64,000 nucleotides of DNA, taken from NCBI GenBank assembly GCA_029582265.1, contig CM055830.1, positions 28,251,771 to 28,315,770 on the forward strand, read 5' to 3'. Below the pieces are notes generated by a model. The model searched no databases, was not told the DNA's origin, and saw only the letters and a program-made list of their open reading frames with translations. This stretch comes from Zoroaster sp. YZ-2022. Its lineage: Eukaryota; Echinodermata; Asteroidea; Forcipulatida; Zoroasteridae. Below are positions 57,290-64,000 of the stretch, piece by piece (position 1 is the first letter of the stretch; every line of letters starts with the position of its first letter). A program made the position numbers and the translations under genes.

Positions 57290-57700
57290 TTTAATGAGCT
57301 ATATGACATCATCACTTATTTACATAAGCTAATTACAACGCGCGGTGGTTTGGGAAGTAATGAATATTCATTTAATGATCACGCAGTGAACCGGTGACCT
57401 CCTCGCGTCGATTAGCCAATCAGCATGCAGTACCGTGAAGATTGCACGCGGCGCACAACTGTGTCATTAGAATGCAGTCGATCAACTTCGGTGGTCTATG
57501 AATATTACATAGGTACATACAGTAAAAAAAAAATTAATTTCATTAAAACTTTGTTTGAATATTCATTATGGTCTACAGCAACTAACTGTGCAGTTACTTT
57601 ATGAATGAACTACATGAGTGAACAGCAAATAGACCGCCCACTGGAGGCCACGTAGGGAGCGTCTTACCACCGCGAACACGTGTATTGTTAATGGTCGTGC
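57290..57700 (+). promoter_or_regulatory. Possible promoter region of the 58-59 kb gene
   Basis: GC-richer than its surroundings, with AGCCAATCAGC (CCAAT box, about 57412-57422), several GCGC steps and CACGTG (about 57677). A donor-like TGAAGA/gtaagtatc near 57986 would end a 5-prime untranslated exon. Inference from motifs only. Confidence 0.3.
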
Positions 57701-58907
57701 GTGACGAGGTCAGTGCTGAAGTGAAAAAGTTGTCGTTTTGAATTCGATAGGTACATATGTACAAATTTTCCAAAAGCAGAAATATTGGGTTTCTACAGCA
57801 AGTAGACAAACTAAATTTGCATGGGGTACAGTTACTATGTCCAGTACCCGTTTCTTTTGGGAGCATGGGTTTCATAAAATAGAGGGTATATGCATTTGGT
57901 CTATACTTGTCTGTGTGCGTAATGCAGTGCGTATTTCAACGCTGGTGTTTGTATGAGAGATGTCCGTTAACTTATTGTAATGAAGAGTAAGTATCTTGAA
58001 GCTACTTTTTAAGAGGATTTCCTGTATTTATCTTCGTGTTTTTATACAAGAAAAACCATTTTTTAAGCTGTCTATTCGTCGTTGCATTGTGCCTGTTTAA
58101 CTAACATGACTAACGTTAGTTAGGCCTACGTGAACATACTTCGGACAGTAAACAACTAACAAAATATGAACAGATGACACCAAAATGTACTTAGAATATA
58201 AATAAGGATAGGAAAATTCAGTTGTTAAGGTTATGGCAATTATTCAGTAGAAATGTTATGCCATATATTTTGTAATTTTTGTTTTCTCCAAAAATCTTCA
58301 GTTTGTGCACAAATTAAATAAGTAGCCTAGCGATTGTTTACTGCACTTTTCCTTAATTTTGTACCCTTCTCAGATACAAATAAACTTACATAGACAATTA
58401 TTTCACAGGAAAAATGCACAATATTCATGACACAGTACATGTACTTGTAGGTCCTGCTCCCCGAGGCCACTCTCAGACATCACTCACATCACAATCACAT
58501 GAAATTATATGAGTATATGAGACTCTGCAATTTCCTTAAATACCTTTCTCTTTTGATGAGAGTTTCGTGCGAGAACATTTCTTTAATTTATTACACATTG
58601 TCAAGAATAATTGTGTGCAATTTTGAAAACAAACCAATGCCCTTTTCAATTTCAATGGTCCAGCTACTCTAAAATTATACATTATTTTCCCCATTCCCAT
58701 AAATTAGAACTTCTGAATTTTCAAATACTTTATTCTTGGTCCATGTACTTATAAAACCTCCTTTTATTTTTTACAGCATGTTCACTGTGACATATTATTT
58801 TCCTCATTCACATAAATTAGAACTTCTCAGAAATTTCAAATACTTTATTCCATGTACTTCCATAAAACTTAACTATTATTTTTACAGCATGTTGACTCCG
58901 ATGTATC

Positions 58908-59588
58908 ATGGCTCAGACTGAGTTCCAGCCAACAGTACCCCAACACGGCGTTGACACCACATCCAAATGCAGTATCGTAACTGTTCAAGTCATCAACAAT
59001 CTTGGTATGGTTTAACGTCTTATGTTAACAGATCGTTTGAGAAGGGGTCTTCATACCAATGATGAACATTTCATTTAGTTTTAATGGTTGTTTATTACAA
59101 AAAATTAAGGTTTAGTATAATTTGTTATTATTTTTTGCTATAGCAGTACTGACATTTCAATCCAAGAGAAGGGGTGTATCTGATAACCACCTTTCCAATC
59201 CATGTCAGTTAAACAACATTTATTTAAATCTAAGCCCTTACTCCTATTTTCAATCTTAAATCTTTTTTTTTTAGAAAGGACAGAAACATCTTGCACCTTC
59301 AGCTATGCAGAATTTATGCTGGGTGTGATTTTCGACATAATGAAGCACCAGTCGTCAGTCAATGGAATTGGTAATTTGGGCCCCCTTATACTTTTATTGC
59401 TTGTTTGCCCCTCCCCTTCCCTAGTTCTTGGATTCTATAGTGCTGCAATGATAGACCAAAGAATTTTAGAAAAAAACCACGAATGTGTTGGTTCATCACC
59501 AGTGGCAGTACATGCCATCACCAAGAACTTGGGGGAGGGGGGGCAGACATTTTATTATAAAATTACCGATTCCAATGACAACCCCTGA
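58908..59588 (+). CDS. Candidate small two-exon gene, unassigned
   Basis: Exon 58888-59004 follows acceptor tatttttacag and has an ATG at 58908 (MAQTEFQPTVPQHG...), ending CTTG/gtatgg. The next exon from 59275 (acceptor ttttttttttag) joins in phase and reads TETSCTFSYAEFMLGVIFDI and then a hydrophobic stretch GPLILLLLVCPSPSLVLGF before a stop at 59588. The total is about 136 residues with one possible membrane segment. A donor-like ATTG/gtaattt at 59371 suggests the hydrophobic part may instead be intron. I do not recognise the family. Nested on the opposite strand of the receptor gene. Confidence 0.35.
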
Positions 59589-60254
59589 ATGTCACCCATT
59601 CTGAACTGTCACTAAATCGTACATACAGAGCGTACATTTATTATAAATGCAGGTTGATTCTGTTTTCTTATCAACAAAGGATCATGGTTGGGTTCATTTA
59701 CACTGAAGTCATTTCACTTGTTACATGTGTAAGACCATGTACACTCATTTCTAGATTGTTTACAATTAGGTTAAACAGGTCAACAAAGTGGTTTCAATTG
59801 TGGGGGAGGGAAGTGTGTAACCACAAAAGTCAAGTTATGAAACCCAACAGACAGTTAAAATAAATATGTATTTCATTGCTTTATTAGCAATTTACAAGCA
59901 CCCATACAACTCTTTGATTATTTCAATGTCTAACAATTTATGTACAAAATGGCATCTGATCTTTACAGACATTTTGCCAATCATGTGTACAACCTTGAAA
60001 AGTTAAAAATCAATGTATAATTTGTTTTCAAATTTTATAAATAATTTTTTAATTATTTGCGGTATAGGTGAAAACAAAGACAGTTTATAAGCATGTCACA
60101 ATAAGGAGATGCTTGATTACAGTGTCACTATCATTGTCAATTTATCATTATATTTTTGTTATAAACATAACCTGAAAGTGAAGTATATTATAAATAAAGA
60201 TTAAATTTATTTTTGTACAAGACTTAATACCAAGATATAAATACCAATGTTGGC

Positions 60255-60737
60255 TTAGTCAAAGTTTAATATTTAAAAAAATCATATCTCAACAACCACA
60301 AGAGGTAAATTGAAATTTTTCCACCATTGTATAGATTGTTAATTGTCAAAAAATATTTACAAAAAGGTGACCCCAATTTGACCTTACTTCCTGTCCAAAC
60401 CGGAAGTCAAGGTTTAATATTTTAAAACAATCATATCTCAACAACCACAAGAGGTAAATTCACAATTCCTCCACCATTGTACAGATCGTTAATTGTCAAA
60501 AAATATTTACAAAAAGGTGACCCCAATTTGACCTTTATGTCCTGTCCAAACCGGAAGTCAAAGTTTAATATTTAAACAAATCATATCTCAGCAACCACAA
60601 GAGGTAAATTAAAAAAAATTGCACCATTGTACAGATCGTTAATTGTCACAAAATATTTAAACAAAGTTGACCCCAATTTGACCTTACACCCTCCCGGACA
60701 CCTAGAGTTTGTGTCAAGACAAACTCTGAATCTCTAG
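60255..60737 (+). mobile_element. Rolling-circle element E8, 5-prime truncated
   Basis: About three ~148-bp units followed by CTCCCGGACACCTAGAG, hairpin AGTTTGTGTCAAGACAAACT and GAATCTCTAG. Same 3-prime end as E4. It lacks the T-run/CTTCTCC start. Confidence 0.75.
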
Positions 60738-61574
60738 TTAGGGGTTCGAGCTACAGCGCGAACACCTATTGTTTTTGTTCGTTTTTTTTTTACTTCTTCT
60801 TCTCCCCAATAACTGTCCGGTAAAAAACACATACTTGCAAACTTCACATGAACTTGAAACTTGGCATGTACTTAGAACTTTACAAGTAGATGAAACACGA
60901 GTTGTGAGTGACCCCAATTTGACCTTACTTCCTGTCCAAACCGGAAGTCAAAGTTTAATATTTTAAAAAAATCATATCTCAACAACCACAAGAGGTAAAT
61001 TCACAATTTTTGTACCATTGTACAGATCGTTAATTGTCAAAATAATTTACTCAAAGGTGACCCCAATTTGACCTTACTTCCTGTCCAAACCGGAAGTCAA
61101 AGTTTAATATTTAAAAAAAATCATATCTCAACAACCACAATTAAAGAGGTAAATTCACAATTTTTGTACCATTGTACAGATCGTTAATTGTCAAAATAAT
61201 TTACTCAAAGGTGACCCCAATTTGACCTTACTTCCTGTCCAAACCGGAAGTCAAAGTTTAATATTTAAAAAAATCATATCTCAACAACCACAAGAGGTAA
61301 ATTCACATTTTTTGCACCATTGTATAGATTGCTAATTGTCGAAAAATATTTACACAAAGGTGACCCCAATTTGACCTTACTTCCTGTCCACACCGGAAGT
61401 CAAAGTTTAATATTAAAAAAACACATCTCAACAACCACAAGAGGTAAATTCAAAGTTTAATATTAAAAAATAATAATACAAAGTTTCTTTAAAAAACATT
61501 CTGACGTCATCATCACTGCCCTGACAAAACTCGAACACCTATGTGTTTGTATTATCACAAACACTGCCGTCTAG
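60738..61574 (+). mobile_element. Rolling-circle element E9
   Basis: Starts directly at the CTAG of E8: TTAGGGGTTCGAGCTACAGC, CGCGAACACCTATTG, T-run, CTTCTTCTCCCC, AACTTCACATGAACTTGA. Four units follow, then CTCGAACACCTATG, hairpin TGTTTGTATTATCACAAACA and GCCGTCTAG. Complete at both ends with no gene. Confidence 0.8.
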
Positions 61575-62340
61575 TTTAATTTTTGTTTACTTCTTCTCCC
61601 CAATAACTGTCCGGTAACAAACACATACTTGCACACTTCACATGAACTTGAAACTTGGCATGTACTTAAAACTTAACAAGTAGATGAAACACGAGTTGTG
61701 AGTGACCCCAATTTGACCTTACTTCCTGTCCAAACCGGAAGTCAAAATTTAATATAAAAAAAAAAAATCATATCTCAACAACCACAAGAGGTAAATTTAC
61801 AATTTTTGTACCATTGTACAGATCGTTAATTGTCAAAAGATATTTACAAAAAGGTGACCCCAATTTGACCTTACTTCCTGTCCAAACCGGAAGTCAAATT
61901 TTAACATTTAACAAAAATCATATCTCAACAACCACAAGAGGTAAATTCACAATTTTTGTACCATTGTACAGATCGTTAATTGTCAAAAGATATTTACAAA
62001 AAGGTGACCCCAATTTGACCTTACTTTCTGTCCAAACCGGAAGTCAAAGTTTAATATTTAACAAAAATCATATCTCAACAACCACAAGATGTAAATTGAC
62101 ATTTGTTGCATCATTGTATAGATTGTTAATTGTCGAAAAATATTTACACAAAGGTGACCCCAATTTGACCTTACTTCCTGTCCAAACAGGAAGTCAAAGT
62201 TTAATATTTAAAAAAAATCATATTTCAACAACCACAAGAGGTAAATTCACAATGTTTGTACCATTGTACTGATCGTTAATTGTCAAAAAATATTTACAAA
62301 AAGGTGACCCCAATTTGACCTTTACATCTCCCGAACACCA
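61575..62340 (+). mobile_element. Rolling-circle element E10, 3-prime end incomplete
   Basis: Begins TTTAATTTTTGTTTACTTCT after the CTAG of E9, with the conserved AACTTCACATGAACTTGA and four to five units, then CTCCCGAACACCAG, where the terminal hairpin and CTAG should follow but do not. Confidence 0.72.
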
Positions 62341-62382
62341 GTTGAAATTTTCAAGAAAAGGGCTTGATTTCATACTGTTTCC

Positions 62383-62622
62383 TTGCCCTGTGTTAAAACC
62401 ATCGCCAGATCAGCTGCAAGACTCATCGTACTTCGCAGGCCAATGCGTACTGGCGTAGAATTCAACAGTAAATTGACATCGGCGATTGTAATTTCCACAC
62501 TGTACCCCGACCCTTCTTCAGACGAAACGGAACAATTTATAGACGTGGAGGAATCGGGTCAAGAAACCAGACTAGCTTGCTTTGCACTCGGTCACAGACT
62601 ACCGATTGCAAACGAAATGTAG
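62383..62622 (+). CDS. Unassigned GC-richer open frame
   Basis: An 79-codon frame with more balanced codon use than the neighbouring sequence (includes MRTGVEFNSKLTSAIV and DETEQFIDVEESGQ), ending just before a run of 15 T. No family recognised and no clear splice sites. It starts about 45 bp after the broken end of element E10, so it may be a fragment captured or exposed by that element. Confidence 0.25.
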   Translation: MPCVKTIARSAARLIVLRRPMRTGVEFNSKLTSAIVISTLYPDPSSDETEQFIDVEESGQETRLACFALGHRLPIANEM

Positions 62623-62696
62623 ACTAACTATTTTTTTTTTTTTTAACTCAATTTACCAATTTACCACGTGCCTCCGCGCCTGATACTGCAACTTAC

Positions 62697-62820
62697 GAAA
62701 TATTCAGGTTTCTCCACTGCGGCACTACTCGCTGCTGTTGTGGTGAAATGGGCTATATAAAGCAGCCCGAATGAGCTGACAAGATTCCAGTGAATGTAGT
62801 TCCGCACACATCTCAGACTC
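62697..62820 (-). CDS. CRHR-like class B1 GPCR, ICL1-TM2 exon
   Basis: Encodes SLRCVRNYIHWNLVSSFGLL then YIAHFTTTAASSAAVEKPEY, matching the class B signature RxLRCxRNxIHxNL at intracellular loop 1/TM2. The first base completes the Arg codon from the TM1 exon. Acceptor gtttctacag, donor TTC/gtaagt in phase 0. The intron downstream (47789-62696) is nearly 15 kb and repeat-filled. Confidence 0.95.
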
Positions 62821-62971
62821 CTGTAGAAACAAATTTATACAAAATAGCCTATAATCATCAAAAGTCGAATCCTTTCTTTGAGATCCCCACCGTATCTTTT
62901 CCCCAAAAAATCTTGCTGGATGAGTTTTTAATTGAAAAGTGATATAGATGGTGTCGTTCGTCCGTTCGTTC

Positions 62972-63036
62972 GTGAACCCGCGACCTCTCGAATACCGTAC
63001 AAGTGCTCTACCAACTGAGCTAACCAGCCCCTATGT
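62972..63036 (-). repeat. tRNA-like segment (pseudogene or SINE head)
   Basis: The minus strand reads GGCTGGTTAGCTCAGTTGGT, AGAGCAC and GTCGCGGGTTCACGAAC, giving good A- and B-box matches, but the 3-prime half of the acceptor stem is absent and position 33 of the anticodon loop is not T. Likely a tRNA-derived repeat. Confidence 0.5.
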
Positions 63037-63377
63037 TGGTGGGCGGTCCACTTATGCCAACTATCTATTGCTCTATGGGGCCAGGTCAGAGGCCAAACCA
63101 TATCTGCCGAGTAGCCAGGGATCAAGCCCTGATCAGATGCATTTATATATATATCATTTATATATATATCATATTCCTGGTAACAGCGCAAGTTAGTACC
63201 AGTGATAGCGAAAAATGGTGCTTTGACTAAACGGCACCCTCATTACACCTCGTACGGAGCAATGGCTGTATTGCTGAGTTTACTCGGTAGATAGTTTTGG
63301 GACCAGGTTAAAGTCTCTCCTCAATCAGTTAATAAGTCTTGTTAACTCAAATACCATTTTTAGATTTGTTAACTCAC

Positions 63378-63481
63378 CTGAAGAACAGGAATATGCAGAA
63401 GGCCCCAATAGTCGCAGTAAGTGAGAGGCTGTACCCAATATACATCATAACGTTCATCACCACCTCATGAACGTTGACATC
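63378..63481 (-). CDS. CRHR-like class B1 GPCR, TM1 exon
   Basis: Encodes DVNVHEVVMNVMMYIGYS then LSLTATIGAFCIFLFFR, the TM1 segment of class B receptors (YxGxSxSLxxLxxAxxIFLxxR). Acceptor tctctatag, donor TTCAG/gtgagtt; 104 bp with phases 0/2. The extracellular hormone-binding domain, with its six conserved cysteines, must lie beyond the right edge of the window because no candidate is visible in the last 500 bp. Confidence 0.93.
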
Positions 63482-64000
63482 CTATAGAGACCAAATGGGA
63501 CACAGTCTTGAATACGCAAGCACAATCGCAAAATGTTGGATATGCTGATGCGTCGTCAGTGTTTTTCTTTATGAGAGTGGCACATTCTATTTCCATCATA
63601 ATATTGCCAATTTCCATTTAGAAAAACAAACAAATATCTTTAAATTAGACATTTCACAAATGTATTACCAGAACCTTGATTTATCATTTATTTGATTGCC
63701 CCAAATGAATTAACACTATCAAGCCTGGCCTTTTTTTTCCATTCTCAGACCTGGGGAGGGGGGGGGGGGCTCATTGTGCTCCCCTCCGTATTTTTTGTAT
63801 TCAACAGTAGATTTTAATGAAACTTCGTAGCCATGTTCGGTTTGACGCGATCTACCGAATGAGGCTATGAAAACTTTCATGGGTCACCGTTAGGTGGCGC
63901 TATACCCATTTTCCGGTCATTTTTCCTCATTTTTGGTCAACAATTGTTTTTTCCCCATAACTTCCTTATTTTATTCCCGTTGGCCATGGGATTTGGCATA
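63482..64000. other. Receptor intron, no exon recognised
   Basis: Contains a G-run (about 63755-63770) and otherwise unremarkable sequence. AGGTGGCGCTATACC near 63891 is a CTCF-like fragment of low confidence. Confidence 0.5.

Overview
This is a eukaryotic nuclear contig from a metazoan. The genes are split by large introns with GT/AG splice sites, the DNA is AT-rich, there is a 500-bp assembly gap, and repeats are everywhere (tRNA-derived SINEs, hAT-like and other MITEs, rolling-circle elements, decayed retroelement and P-element pieces). The host genes, the tRNA-Leu-headed SINE ending in an ATT-repeat tail, and the frequent ACATGTA-rich sequence suggest a marine invertebrate, most likely a deuterostome such as an echinoderm or hemichordate. 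A lophotrochozoan cannot be excluded from sequence alone.

Layout. 0-15 kb is mostly mobile DNA: a 5.87-kb terminal-inverted-repeat element (4287-10154) carrying one charged coiled-coil gene, then P-element/THAP9-like and Gypsy gag-like remnants. 15.4-22.3 kb holds the last five recognised exons of an FBXL4 homologue (F-box/leucine-rich-repeat) on the minus strand. 26.8-30.2 kb holds a plus-strand TRIM-type RING/B-box/coiled-coil gene with several frameshifts. The gap is at 30981-31480. From 34.8 kb to beyond the right-hand part of the window runs a class B1 G-protein-coupled receptor on the minus strand, most like corticotropin-releasing-hormone receptors. Seven exons encode TM1 to TM7 and the complete C-terminal tail; the extracellular hormone-binding domain lies off the right edge.

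The receptor introns are the most unusual part. They contain about nine rolling-circle (Helentron/HINE-like) elements that end in a hairpin plus CTAG, are often joined head to tail, and carry arrays of a unit of about 148 bp. Each typical unit has an inverted pair of ETS-type GGAA sites followed by a DR5 nuclear-receptor motif. Two composite copies lie in opposite orientation on either side of the TM3 exon, and one ends within about 10 nt of its splice donor. The same introns hold large near-perfect palindromes, a 2.35-kb TIR-bounded element with a decayed three-exon gene, a THAP-finger fragment, a probable non-coding transcript, a candidate small two-exon gene and promoter-like clusters.

The three host genes belong to separate cellular pathways (FBXL4 to mitochondrial quality control through an SCF ubiquitin ligase, TRIM to ubiquitin ligase function, CRHR-like to neuropeptide signalling). 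They are not an operon-like set. Single-base frameshifts recur in otherwise convincing exons, which may reflect assembly indel errors rather than true decay.
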